This document shows, piece by piece, positions 15,179 to 24,458 of a DNA stretch of 64,000 nucleotides. Position 1 is the first letter of the stretch; the number at the start of each line of letters is the position of its first letter. The notes under the pieces were generated by a model. The model was not told the origin of the DNA. It worked only from the letters and a program-made list of their open reading frames with translations, and did no database searches. The stretch comes from Gemmataceae bacterium (GTDB lineage: Bacteria; Planctomycetota; Planctomycetia; Gemmatales; Gemmataceae): NCBI GenBank assembly GCA_019694755.1, contig JAIBBI010000002.1, positions 1 to 64,000 on the forward strand. The letters are read 5' to 3'. Made by a program: the position numbers and the translations under genes.

Positions 15179-17785
15179 CTATTCCGTCACCGCCCCGTCC
15201 TGCGCCGCCGGGGCCTGCCACCAGTCGGTGAGCAGCTTGATCCGCGGGCCGAACTTGCCGGCGGCGTTGCGGATACGGGCCTTTTCTTCCGTCGTGAGAT
15301 ACCAGCTCAGCGACGCCTCTTCGTTGAACTCGAAGTCGATCGTCGCGAAATACGGCTCGCCGGCATCCCGATCGAACGTCAGCCGGACACGGTCGAGCAG
15401 TCGCCGGGCCTCGTCCGGTCGGAGTCGCTCGGCAAACATCCTTTGCAGTTCGTCAAGGTCGTGCGGTTGCAGGCCGAGGCTGGCCGCCTGGAGGTCCGCG
15501 CCGCGGAGCATGCGGTCGGCCCACTGATTCGGATTGTTGTCCAGCTTCATGCCGCGCATCGCGCGGCTGAGCTTCGCGTCCACGGTTGCGCCGGTCGGCA
15601 TCGCGTCGATCAGCCAGAGCGTGTCGTCGATCCTGGGGCTCTTGTCATCGTGGTTGGCACGCCGATCACGCAAGGCCTGGGTCAGGCGAGCCCGCTGGTC
15701 GTCGTCGAGGCCCGCCAGCATGGCCATCGCCGTTTCCCGTTCCTTGGCCTTGAGCAGGTATTGGATTTCGTTCTCGCGCAGGTCCGCGAGCAGCGGCTTC
15801 ACCTGCATTTCGGAAACAAGCTGCTGCGAGAGAATCTCAAGCAGCCCGTCGTTGCGGAACGAGGAACTGCCCACCCGCGCGCTGAACAGGGCCGAGGGCG
15901 GCGTGGAAAGGAACTCGAACCCTCGCGACAGGGCCGACGACGGCTCGGGCATCACCTTCTGGTTCAGCCGACGCTGGTCCGCGCTCGCGCCGTCGCGGAT
16001 CTGCACGAGCACGATCTTGCTGGCGTTCCGGCGGAGCCAGTCGCGGTTGGCCCCGCTGAACACCCATGCGGCCGCCAGGCTCACGCCGTCGTTGTCGTAA
16101 TAGCCCGCGTCGACCACTCGGCGGCGCGGCGTCGTCGGCAGGGTCGGCGAGGGGCTGACGTACGGGAAGCTCGCGCTCATCCGGGCTGCGGTGGCGACCG
16201 TGAATCGCCGGCGGACCTCGGCCGACGTAAACAGCCGGAAGAACTCGTAACTCTCGTACGAGAACCGGTTGAGCCGCTTCCGGAGCGGCAGAGAGGGGTC
16301 GGTTTGCGGGTCGCGGTCGGATTGCAGGATCGCCCCGTCGTTGGAGGCGACGCCGCGGAGGTCGAGGTTGCTGATGAGCAATCGTCGGCCGTCTTCGACC
16401 AGCATTGGCGAGTAGATCAGCGACGGCCGCCAGCCGGCCATTTCGCCTTCGCGGAGTTGCTCGAAGCTCAGGTCCATTGCGCCGCCGAGGTGGCGCGTCC
16501 ACGCGTCCTCGAGCGCCTGACCGCGATCGTACGGATGGCCGAACGGCGAAAACACGCCGCGGAGGTCGTGGTACGTCAGGGCGTGGATCAGCGGCGACAG
16601 GCAGTCTTCGGTGATGTTCTTGTACTGGGTTTCGAGGTAGTCCGGCGACCGGCGGAACGGGCTCGGCGGCGGGTCGGTGAGATTCGCGACGTAGTAGCCC
16701 GCTCCCACCATGCCGCCCGACGCGCCGGTGATGATGCGGATGTGGCAGGGGAAATCGATCGGTGTCGGCAGCGCGGCAAACGACCGCTCCAGCTCATGCA
16801 GCACGGCCGTGGTCCAGGCGGCCGCGCGGAGTCCGCCGCCCGAGACGCACACGAGCACCAGCGGTCGCTTCTGCCCGGCGGAGTACGGACCCCGGGCCTC
16901 AGAGCAGAAGCGAATCTGCTCGGGCGGGACAAGTTCCACCGGGCGGACGGGGTCGTAGTCGCGCAGCTCCACCGGCTCGGCATAGTGCGGCTCGAGCCGC
17001 GGAAACCGCTGGCTGTGCTTGCCGAGACCGCCCATGAAGATCAGCCCGAACAGGACGAGCGCGAGCGCGGGCTGGACAAAGTCGAGGAAGTATTCGAAGA
17101 ATCCGTACGCCGCCGTGAGGATGCCCGCCAGCGCGAACACGCCGACCAGCGGCGAGAACACGCGGAACGGCCCGAACCCGACGGCCGCGTACACAAGTAC
17201 GGACGCGACCATCGCCAGGACCGCGACACCGTGAATCGGGTAATCGCGCTCCTCAGCCCGCGGCACGTGCAGGAGTTTGATCTCCGCCATTCCGCGGAAG
17301 ACGGTCTGTCCCAGCCTGCCGACCCAAGAGTCGAGCCCCTCGGCCGGGAGAAAGTACAGGCCCACGAGGAACATGCCGAACGCGGGGAGGCAGCCGAGCA
17401 CCAGAGGCCAACTCTGGCCGGGCGCGTCCCACGTCGCGATCACGGTGACGATGACCGGAAGCAGCGTGATGCCGGTGCACGCAAGGATACCGAGGGCGTA
17501 CGTGAGTGCGGCATTCAGGCCGTGCCAGCGCGGGCGTTCGTCGCCCGGGGTTCGCTGCGTCTCCAACAAGTATCCGGCAAGGATGACCTGCACGACGAGT
17601 ACGCCCAGCGCGAATCCGACGGCACACTGTTTTGGCCAGTCTTCGTGCCAGAGCAGGTTCCGCAGGCCGAAGGCCTTGTTGACATCGGGAATGAACACGA
17701 GCGCGGCGACGAGCGCGAGCATCGCCACGAGGGGGACGTGGCGACCGAAACCGCACAGAAACTGGTAGAAGTAGAACCGGACCAT
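15179..17785 (-). CDS. Polytopic membrane protein with patatin-like phospholipase domain
   Basis: 868 residues. The first ~270 residues contain about six hydrophobic segments ('LVAMLALVAALVFI', 'FALGVLVVQVILAGYL', 'GITLLPVIVTVIA', 'LVLFGLIFMGG'). The patatin domain begins near residue 305: glycine-rich oxyanion loop 'VSGGGLRAAAW', nucleophile elbow 'TGASGGMVGAG' near 353, and 'VVDAGYYDNDGVS' near 558 as the Asp motif. Patatins cleave acyl esters of phospholipids with a Ser-Asp dyad. The membrane half suggests action at the inner membrane. The C-terminal 200 residues are helical and charged. The gene is monocistronic and convergent with the glycosyltransferase. Confidence 0.88.
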   Translation of the reverse strand: MVRFYFYQFLCGFGRHVPLVAMLALVAALVFIPDVNKAFGLRNLLWHEDWPKQCAVGFALGVLVVQVILAGYLLETQRTPGDERPRWHGLNAALTYALGILACTGITLLPVIVTVIATWDAPGQSWPLVLGCLPAFGMFLVGLYFLPAEGLDSWVGRLGQTVFRGMAEIKLLHVPRAEERDYPIHGVAVLAMVASVLVYAAVGFGPFRVFSPLVGVFALAGILTAAYGFFEYFLDFVQPALALVLFGLIFMGGLGKHSQRFPRLEPHYAEPVELRDYDPVRPVELVPPEQIRFCSEARGPYSAGQKRPLVLVCVSGGGLRAAAWTTAVLHELERSFAALPTPIDFPCHIRIITGASGGMVGAGYYVANLTDPPPSPFRRSPDYLETQYKNITEDCLSPLIHALTYHDLRGVFSPFGHPYDRGQALEDAWTRHLGGAMDLSFEQLREGEMAGWRPSLIYSPMLVEDGRRLLISNLDLRGVASNDGAILQSDRDPQTDPSLPLRKRLNRFSYESYEFFRLFTSAEVRRRFTVATAARMSASFPYVSPSPTLPTTPRRRVVDAGYYDNDGVSLAAAWVFSGANRDWLRRNASKIVLVQIRDGASADQRRLNQKVMPEPSSALSRGFEFLSTPPSALFSARVGSSSFRNDGLLEILSQQLVSEMQVKPLLADLRENEIQYLLKAKERETAMAMLAGLDDDQRARLTQALRDRRANHDDKSPRIDDTLWLIDAMPTGATVDAKLSRAMRGMKLDNNPNQWADRMLRGADLQAASLGLQPHDLDELQRMFAERLRPDEARRLLDRVRLTFDRDAGEPYFATIDFEFNEEASLSWYLTTEEKARIRNAAGKFGPRIKLLTDWWQAPAAQDGAVTE

Positions 17786-17846
17786 CGCCCGAGAGTGTCG
17801 CCGGGCGGGCCGACACGGTCAAGGGAGGAATGGCCCCCGGAGCCGG

Positions 17847-20800
17847 TCAGACGCTTTGGAGAAACCGCAGCCGGAACGCGAGGAAGTCACTCGAATCCAC
17901 GCTGCCTGAGTTGTTGAAGTCGAAGGTCGGCACTGTCCCCAAAAATGCCAGTCGGAAAGCGAGAAAGTCGGTCGACGTGACCTGGCCGGACCCGTCGCCG
18001 TCACCGAACAGGCGGAACAGGCCGTTGGCGGGCGTGCCGACCAGCGTGTAGTTGTCGCCGAAGGTCCCGTCGCCGTTGCCGTCGAGCGGTTGACCGGCCG
18101 AGTCGGTGACGGAGGCCGCATTGATCGTGAGCGTGTACCGCCCGTCGGCCAGCGAGCCGAACTCGATCGGGCCGCCGGTGAACGTCAGCGTCACGGTGTT
18201 GCCCGAGGTCGCGGCCGCGAGCGCGACGGCTGCCGAGTCGGATTGCCGGGACAGGCCGAACGCACCGGCCGGGGCGGTGACCGGCTCATTGAAAACGACA
18301 TCGATCTTCGTGACTCGCGACCGCTGGGTCGTACCGTCGCCGACGATCAGGCTCGACACCTTGGCCGGGGCGTCGACCACGGCCGATTGCGCGAGGACGT
18401 ACTCACCCGTGCTGCCGCCCGACCCGCGGACGCGGACTCGGTAGGTACCCGTGGAAGTCGCCTGCGCCAGTGCCGTCGCACCGCCCGAACCGATCAGTGT
18501 GTTCGCCGGGGAGTAGATTTCGACGAGTGGGGCGAGCGCGTTGACGAACTCGCCCGCGCCTCCGGCCGGCGTCGCCGTGGCTAGCGTGATCAACTGCCCG
18601 GCCGTCGCCGCGAACGAGTACCAGTCTTCGTCGCCCGCCGTGATGCCGCCGGCGGCGCGGGATGACACCAGCGCCTGAGCCGTGCCCGTCGCATCATTCT
18701 GCTCGGCATCCACGGTCGCGCCGCTCGTGATTGTCACGACGTAATCCAGCCCGGCCGTCCCCTGCACACGAACGGCGTAAGTACCCGCACCCGCCGCGGT
18801 GAAGGTCGCCGACTTGTCGTAGTTGGTGGGGCCGGCGGTGCCGCTGGCGACGACGCTGCCGCCCGGGTTCAGCACGTCGAAGTTGATGGTGCCTGCCGCG
18901 AGGCCCTTGAGCGCGACCGTCGCCGACTGACCGGCCGCGAGTGTGAACGATGCGCAGTCGGCCGGCGCGGGCGGGGCCGCGCTGGCCGAGAGCAGGCTGG
19001 TCAGCGTGTACGATCCGCCCGTGCCCGTCGCCGCCTTCACCTCGACGGTGTACGTCCCCGTCGTCGGGATCACATAGGCATAAATGAACGCGTCTTCCTC
19101 GGGTACGAGGCCGCCGCCGTCGCCGGGGTCCGACGCGATCACGGTGCCGGCCGGGTTCCGCAACACCACGGCGGCATCGAGGTCGCTCGTGCTGTGAACC
19201 TGAAACGTCACCAGGTCGCCGGCATTGAACTGGTACTTCACGAAGTCGCTGTCGCTGCCCGAGGACACCGTGCCTGCGACGACGGAGCGGTAGTTCACCG
19301 CCCGCCAGGCGTTCGACACATCCGTCGCGGTGGCAGCGGTCTGGTTCGGCTCCGTGTCGACGAAGCTGCCACCCGTCAGCGGCGGGGTGCCCGCATTCTC
19401 CAGAAGGTAGCCCATCTGGATCGTGTCGCCGAAGAAGTAGAAGCCCGAGGCGTTGCCGAAGTACACGTCGTCAACGTCGACATTGTAACGGTAGAAGAGC
19501 GAGTCGTTTCCGGGGCCGGAGTTGTCGTCGTAGCCGAGATAGTAGCCGCCCGTGTTGTAGTAAAAGTAGACGACCGGCTCCGCCTGCGTGCCCCGGCCAC
19601 TGCCCGCGCCATACTGCGCCTGCGTGATCAGGTCGCCGGGCTGGAAGTTGCCGAGCTTGAAGAAGTCGTAGTCGATCGTGGTGCCGAACCCGAGCTGATA
19701 CAGGTTGCCCGTGTACGGCGTGAACGACTGCGTCGCATCGTTGGCCGTCGCCACACTGTTGTTCGCTTCGATCTCGTTCGGCAGCGACTCTGCGGGCGAT
19801 TCGAGTCGGCCGCGCAGCGCGAGCCGGGTGGCGGTGCCGCCCAGGGCAAAGCTGCTGCCGCCGATCGGCGTCGCGGTCGCCTGGCTGTTGTTCGGCTCGG
19901 CTTCGATTGCGCTGTTCAGATCGAGCCGGAGGGCGTAGCTGCCGACGGTCGAGCCCGCGCCGCCGACGGTGATCGTGTATGTGCCCGCGGAGGTCGTGGC
20001 GACGGCCGAGAGCGTTGCCGACTGTCCTGCCGTCGCGGCTGTGTTGCTTACATTTACGCCGCCCGGCCCTGTGATCTGCACCGTGGGCCGGAGCGTCGCG
20101 CCGGGCGTCGCGGTCAGTGACAGGGTCTGGCCCGCGTCGAGCGTGATGGTGTAGCTGTCGGTGTCCGGGGCGGCGACGAACAGGGAGATCGCGCCGGCCG
20201 CGGTGCCACAGTAAGTCATCGAACCGAGCGGGCCGGACGCGACGAGTGGCGTCGGGAATGCCGAAGTGGTCACGTCGAGGACGTAGTTGCCGATGAACTG
20301 TGCCGTGCCGTTGCCGGTCGTGCTGGCGACCGCGCCGGCGGGCATCGTGACAGTAACCGCGCCCTCGCCCGAGAGTCCCGCGAGCGTATACCGGGCGACG
20401 CTGGCCGACTGGAGCGTGACCGCCGTGACGCTTCCCTGGCTCAGCGTGATGTCCGAGGTGCTCAAGGTCGCGGCATTGATCGGTTGCGAGAACGTGACAT
20501 CGAGCGTGGTGCCGAGCACGCCTCCGGTGACGGGGTTCGTGGCGGTCACGCGCATCGCCGGGCTGGCGGTGATCGCGAAGTTCACGTCCGAGATGTCGAA
20601 GAAGTAGTTGCCGACGGGCTCGACCTTGATCCGGCACTGGGTGCTGGGCGCGCCCACCGGCACGACGACCGGTTCGCTGCCGTCGTTGGGTGTGTTCGAG
20701 GCAAGAAGGGCGGAGTAGGTGAGCCCGCCGTCGATGCTCAGGCGGATGTTGACGAGCGGGGCGTTGATCGCGCCGCCGTCGGTGCCGGCCACGTTCCAGG

Positions 20801-22550
20801 TGACGAGTTGGGTGCTGGAGGCGGGCCAACTCGTCGCCGTGTTGGGGCTGGTCACCGCGAAGGCCGAGCCGGTGTTGACGACGCGCAGGCTCAGGTCGTC
20901 GAGCGTGACGCCGCCGCCGCCCGTGCGGTTGTCGCGGACCATCACGCGGAAGGTCAGGTTGCGGTCGGTGGTCGGCAGTGTCTCGCCTTTGCTCGCCGTC
21001 CCTGCCACGAGGTTTGTCAGGTTCGGAAACGTCCGTGTCGGGCTACTCACGGGGGCGAACGCGCGGAAGAGCGGCGACGTGCCGTTGTCGCCCGCGCCGA
21101 GCGCCTGGGCGGCCCCGAGGTCGCGCTCCTCCCAACTGTAAGTGAGTGTGTCGCCGTTGATGTCGCTGGCCGTCGCGGTCAGGGCGAACGGCGTATTGGC
21201 CGGGATGACCGCGTCGTTGCCCGCGAAGACGACGGGGGGCGTGTTGCCCGTCGGTGTCGTAGTGCCGACGCCCGTCAGCGTGCTGAGGAAGTCCTGCGTG
21301 TCGTCGTACGTGAGCGAGTGGAAGTACAGGTCCGGGGCGGCTTGCAGGTCGTCGGTGTCGCAGATGCCGGGGTAGGCCATGATGCTGGAGCCGGACCCGA
21401 CCTCGACGGCCGTGGGCCCGTTGCGGTTGAACGCGGCCGCCCCTGCCACGCCGTTGAACGTATGCAGCCCGCCGAACTGATGGCCCACCTCGTGGATGAA
21501 GTTCGACTCGAACGGCAGGCCCGTCGGCGTGGTGAAGGTGCCGCAGATGGTCGCACCGCCGGCCCGCCAGTTCTGACCGATACCTTTGTAATAGCCGACG
21601 CCCCCGCCGAACGACTGCGAGCTGAACACATGGCCGATGTCGTAGTTGGCGTTACCAACGACGTTGGTCAGATTGGTGATGTTCTCCTCGACCATAGAAA
21701 ACGCGTTGTCGCCGGTGTATGGATCGGTCGCGGAATTGGTGTAAACGATACTCGCATTGGGGATGAGCGTGAGCCGGGCGGAGTAGTCGCGCTCGAGGAC
21801 GAGGTTGAGGCGGTTGGTGAGCGTGACGATGTTGGCCTGCGTATTGGCGACGCCGCCGGAGTAGGCCGTGTACTCGCCGGTGGAGGCGACGACGAAACGG
21901 TAGGAACGGAGTTGCGTGCCGGTCGATTCCTGCGGCGAGCCGCCGGTGATGATGCCGCCGCCCGACGTGCCGCCTTCGCCGCCCGCACTGACGATGGTCT
22001 CGGCGTTGATCAGCCGGCTCAGAACCGCGGAACAGTCGGCACAGCCGCACCCGGTCGCGTGGCCCGGCGTCAGTTCGGGCAGCGACGACGTGTAGTTGGC
22101 CTGTTCGGGGTCGATCGACCAGAGCGTGCCCGGCCCGAGCACGCGGGCATGGAATCCGGTGGTGGTGATGTCGGCCGCGAGCAGGTCGGCCGGGCGGTCG
22201 ATCCCCTGGCCGCGGTACATGTGAGTCGTGGGCATCGCGGCCGCCAGTTCAGGCGAGCGCTCGATCTCCCACACGCGGAACCGCGCGAACGAACCGTCGG
22301 GTCGGGGCAGGGCGATCTCGACCGGCGCGGGGTCGTATTCCCGCGGCGCGGTTGCGAGCCGTTCGACAAGCGCGGGCAGATCGAGCCGGGTAACAGCCGA
22401 GCGTGACGTGAGGCCCAGCCCGGCCCACAAGTCCGCCCCGGTGTCTCGGGCGGCGACCTGATCGAGATGGGAAAGCGGCCCCATCAGCGAGGCGGCCGGC
22501 GCAAGCCGGGATTCGAGCCGCTCCACCTGAAACGTCCGACGACGACGCAT
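17847..22550 (-). CDS. Secreted reprolysin-like metallopeptidase with PPC domains and dockerin
   Basis: 1567 residues. The N-terminus carries the planctomycete export motif 'FQVERLESRLAPAA'. The metzincin catalytic domain spans about 210-440 with zinc motif 'HEVGHQFGGLH' near 351 and Met-turn 'SIMAYPG' near 393. Next come Ig/PKD-like domains ('PPVVFAGNDAVIPANTPF'), a Big_5-like domain near 660-760 and several PPC-type beta domains (for example 'DTDSYTITLDAGQTL', 'SDSDFVKYQFNAGDLVTF'). The last ~60 residues are a type I dockerin with two Ca-binding repeats ('DGDGSGQVTSTDFLAF', 'DFNNSGSVDSSDFLAF'). Extracellular protease, perhaps docked to a surface cohesin; no cohesin is seen in the window. 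Confidence 0.92.
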   Translation of the reverse strand: MRRRRTFQVERLESRLAPAASLMGPLSHLDQVAARDTGADLWAGLGLTSRSAVTRLDLPALVERLATAPREYDPAPVEIALPRPDGSFARFRVWEIERSPELAAAMPTTHMYRGQGIDRPADLLAADITTTGFHARVLGPGTLWSIDPEQANYTSSLPELTPGHATGCGCADCSAVLSRLINAETIVSAGGEGGTSGGGIITGGSPQESTGTQLRSYRFVVASTGEYTAYSGGVANTQANIVTLTNRLNLVLERDYSARLTLIPNASIVYTNSATDPYTGDNAFSMVEENITNLTNVVGNANYDIGHVFSSQSFGGGVGYYKGIGQNWRAGGATICGTFTTPTGLPFESNFIHEVGHQFGGLHTFNGVAGAAAFNRNGPTAVEVGSGSSIMAYPGICDTDDLQAAPDLYFHSLTYDDTQDFLSTLTGVGTTTPTGNTPPVVFAGNDAVIPANTPFALTATASDINGDTLTYSWEERDLGAAQALGAGDNGTSPLFRAFAPVSSPTRTFPNLTNLVAGTASKGETLPTTDRNLTFRVMVRDNRTGGGGVTLDDLSLRVVNTGSAFAVTSPNTATSWPASSTQLVTWNVAGTDGGAINAPLVNIRLSIDGGLTYSALLASNTPNDGSEPVVVPVGAPSTQCRIKVEPVGNYFFDISDVNFAITASPAMRVTATNPVTGGVLGTTLDVTFSQPINAATLSTSDITLSQGSVTAVTLQSASVARYTLAGLSGEGAVTVTMPAGAVASTTGNGTAQFIGNYVLDVTTSAFPTPLVASGPLGSMTYCGTAAGAISLFVAAPDTDSYTITLDAGQTLSLTATPGATLRPTVQITGPGGVNVSNTAATAGQSATLSAVATTSAGTYTITVGGAGSTVGSYALRLDLNSAIEAEPNNSQATATPIGGSSFALGGTATRLALRGRLESPAESLPNEIEANNSVATANDATQSFTPYTGNLYQLGFGTTIDYDFFKLGNFQPGDLITQAQYGAGSGRGTQAEPVVYFYYNTGGYYLGYDDNSGPGNDSLFYRYNVDVDDVYFGNASGFYFFGDTIQMGYLLENAGTPPLTGGSFVDTEPNQTAATATDVSNAWRAVNYRSVVAGTVSSGSDSDFVKYQFNAGDLVTFQVHSTSDLDAAVVLRNPAGTVIASDPGDGGGLVPEEDAFIYAYVIPTTGTYTVEVKAATGTGGSYTLTSLLSASAAPPAPADCASFTLAAGQSATVALKGLAAGTINFDVLNPGGSVVASGTAGPTNYDKSATFTAAGAGTYAVRVQGTAGLDYVVTITSGATVDAEQNDATGTAQALVSSRAAGGITAGDEDWYSFAATAGQLITLATATPAGGAGEFVNALAPLVEIYSPANTLIGSGGATALAQATSTGTYRVRVRGSGGSTGEYVLAQSAVVDAPAKVSSLIVGDGTTQRSRVTKIDVVFNEPVTAPAGAFGLSRQSDSAAVALAAATSGNTVTLTFTGGPIEFGSLADGRYTLTINAASVTDSAGQPLDGNGDGTFGDNYTLVGTPANGLFRLFGDGDGSGQVTSTDFLAFRLAFLGTVPTFDFNNSGSVDSSDFLAFRLRFLQSV

Positions 22551-22973
22551 GGCGATGCCTCCGCGCAGTGACGTTTAGTATAAGCGAAGCGGGGATGGGG
22601 AGTGGATCCTCGGCCGTTTCGTTGCCTTGAAAATAGCTCCTCCTACTGAACCTATTTTCATCCGCGCAGGAGACGCCCGCGTCATGAGGGTTTCATTTCG
22701 TTTCACACACCCCCGTTTCGTTTCACCACCCCGTCGCGGTACGCGAACTCGACGCAATCAGAGGCGAGCGGGTGCTTTGCGCCGGTTAACTGGTCGCGGT
22801 GGGGATTTCGGATGGTACCGGGAACTGCCAGATAGGCAGGCGGCTTGTCCCAAAAGACCCTCGCTCGTGATCGGATTCGCCAGAATTCGGCGGCGGCGCA
22901 AGATGACGGCCGTTAGAATTTCGAGAAATTCGAACGGACCTTTCGTGGCGGTGCATTGGCATCGAGGCGCGTG
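22551..22973. other. Divergent intergenic region with repeats
   Basis: This 423-bp region has no convincing gene. It holds a 9-bp inverted repeat, tgaaaatag/ctattttca, at 22628-22660; the 11-mer tttcgtttcac at 22696-22706 and 22716-22726, exactly 20 bp apart; a partial REP-like element near 22865-22885 (attcgccagaattcgg); and gaatttcgagaaattc at 22916-22931, a short palindrome. Confidence 0.5.
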
Positions 22974-23606
22974 ATGCGTGATTTTTTTGGACTTGAGAGG
23001 CATGACTACGGTAACGTGTTCGCAACAGCCGTAATGCTTAGTGGCGTCGAAGTACTGTCGACTTGCGCAAGCTGCAAAACGCAGACACGGAGAAGAACGA
23101 GCCCCCTGTCTGTTGGATGGGCGAAGGGACCGAACGTGATCGGGGCCTTCTCCTGGCCCAGCGGACTTGGAGAGATTGCGGTAACGGGACGACCGAAACG
23201 ATTGTTCGAGTTGAACAATGTTTCAGGCGTACATTTTGAGACCATCACATTGGTCGAAAAACCCCATCGTCACATGACGGTGCGGGAATGCGACTCTGAC
23301 GACCCTGTACCGGGCCTGCACAACGAACTCGTGCTCTGGCGACTTCTGGCCGACCACACAGCGTCGCTCAATCTGACAAAGTCGCGTCGAGAGTCTGTCG
23401 TTGATTGCTTTGAATGCGGGGATTTTCACATCAACGTGCTCTCGGCCGACGCTCCTTTGGAGCTCGCGACCGAATTGCCGGAAGGGTGCAACGTGTTCCG
23501 GATCAGGGAAATGGGAAACCTGTTCTTTGTCTCGAGCGATGTCAAGAGGATCATAGAAGACGCAGGACTAACAAATGTCGTCTGCCGTTGGCGGGGAAGA
23601 TACTGA
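22974..23606 (+). CDS. Double-CXXC motif protein, SitI6-like immunity family
   Basis: 210 residues, ATG at 22974 with GAGG six bases upstream. Two CXXC pairs are visible, 'CASC' near residue 31 and 'CFECG' near residue 145, in a context ('GWAKGPNVIGAFSWPS', 'RLFELNNVSGVHFETI') like the double-CXXCG paralogous family of Myxococcus (TIGR02264), whose members include SitI6 immunity proteins. The first pair lacks the following Gly. If this is right, it would neutralise a delivered toxin; no toxin gene is adjacent. The codon usage is less GC-biased than in its neighbours, which fits acquisition. Confidence 0.65.
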   Translation: MRDFFGLERHDYGNVFATAVMLSGVEVLSTCASCKTQTRRRTSPLSVGWAKGPNVIGAFSWPSGLGEIAVTGRPKRLFELNNVSGVHFETITLVEKPHRHMTVRECDSDDPVPGLHNELVLWRLLADHTASLNLTKSRRESVVDCFECGDFHINVLSADAPLELATELPEGCNVFRIREMGNLFFVSSDVKRIIEDAGLTNVVCRWRGRY

Positions 23607-23696
23607 CAACCGCCAAGTAACGACTCAGTGAACAGGAGGCTGTGGCCTCCCGCTGGGCGTCAATTTTCCGCCGGTAAAAGGCCCGCGGTTCTTCAG

Positions 23697-23766
23697 CGTA
23701 ATCGCTTCCCGAACTGCAATTCCTCAGAATGCCGATATGCTCGCGTTCGCTGGCACCCACTCGCTA
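23697..23766. repeat. Degenerate REP-like element
   Basis: Part of this stretch (cagaatgccgat, ctcgctggcacc-like segments) matches the tandem REP-like units at 26155-26266 with several changes. It lies in the 271-bp gap before the next gene, which otherwise shows only a short hairpin, GGAGGC-tgtg-GCCTCC, at 23635-23650. Confidence 0.45.
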
Positions 23767-23877
23767 CGTCGTTGTCGGAAATTCTCAGGACGAATCGGCC
23801 GGTTCCCATTGAATTGACACTGCGACCTCGAGAGCGAATCTCGGGGCTTAACCTTCGGCTTTGTGGGGGTGCCGGGA

Positions 23878-24456
23878 ATGGGACAGAGATTGGTGATGGC
23901 ACTGGGGATGCTCCTGGTGGGCGCGGTGGCCGGGTGGTCACTCGCGCGGACTCAGAATCCGGCAACGCCGGCCGAACCCGCCCCGCCAGCCGTGGTGACG
24001 GAGGGGCCGCTCGAGACTCTCGATTGGCTTGTGGGCGACTGGGTGGACGACCATGAAGAAGTGTCGATCGAATTCTCCTGTCACTTCACCAAGAACGGGG
24101 CATTTCTGCTGCGTTCCTTCGGCCTCCACAATCCGAAGCACGCCGGGCTGTCCGGCATGCAGTTGATGGCGTGGGACGGGGCCCGCAAGACCATCCGGTC
24201 GTGGACCTTCGATTCCAAAGGCGGATTCGGCGAAGAGTTCTGGTCGCAGGCCGGCAACCGCTACACGATCCGCTGCACCTACACGTTGCCCGACGGCGGC
24301 ACCGGCTCGAACATCCAGATCATCAACTTCATCGACGCCAACAAGTTCACTTGGAAGTCCGTCGATCGTGTGATCGACGGTGAAATGATGCCGGACACGG
24401 ACGAGATCACACTCGTTCGCAAGCCCACGACCGACGACGCCAAGGGAGGAAAGTAA
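23878..24456 (+). CDS. Exported DUF1579/SgcJ-associated-like protein of unknown function
   Basis: 192 residues. The N-terminal 25 residues form a signal or anchor segment ('LGMLLVGAVAGWSLA'). The rest is one beta-rich domain: 'LDWLVGDWVDD', 'FTKNGAFLLRSFG', 'MAWDGARKTIRSWTFDSKGGFGEEFW', 'TDEITLVRK'. I know this pattern as the C-terminal half of planctomycete SgcJ/EcaC-type proteins, here standing alone. The last bases hold GGAGGA that serves the next gene, whose ATG is 2 bp after this stop, so the two are one operon. Confidence 0.8.
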   Translation: MGQRLVMALGMLLVGAVAGWSLARTQNPATPAEPAPPAVVTEGPLETLDWLVGDWVDDHEEVSIEFSCHFTKNGAFLLRSFGLHNPKHAGLSGMQLMAWDGARKTIRSWTFDSKGGFGEEFWSQAGNRYTIRCTYTLPDGGTGSNIQIINFIDANKFTWKSVDRVIDGEMMPDTDEITLVRKPTTDDAKGGK

Positions 24457-24458
24457 CA

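Noticed and set aside
15443-17917. 824-codon open frame on the plus strand
   Set aside because: It is antisense to the patatin gene; composition (Arg/His/Glu-rich, no motifs) is that of a shadow frame in GC-rich DNA, while the minus frame has full patatin motifs.
20484-22406. 640-codon open frame on the plus strand
   Set aside because: Antisense to the metallopeptidase, whose HExxH and Met-turn show the real frame.
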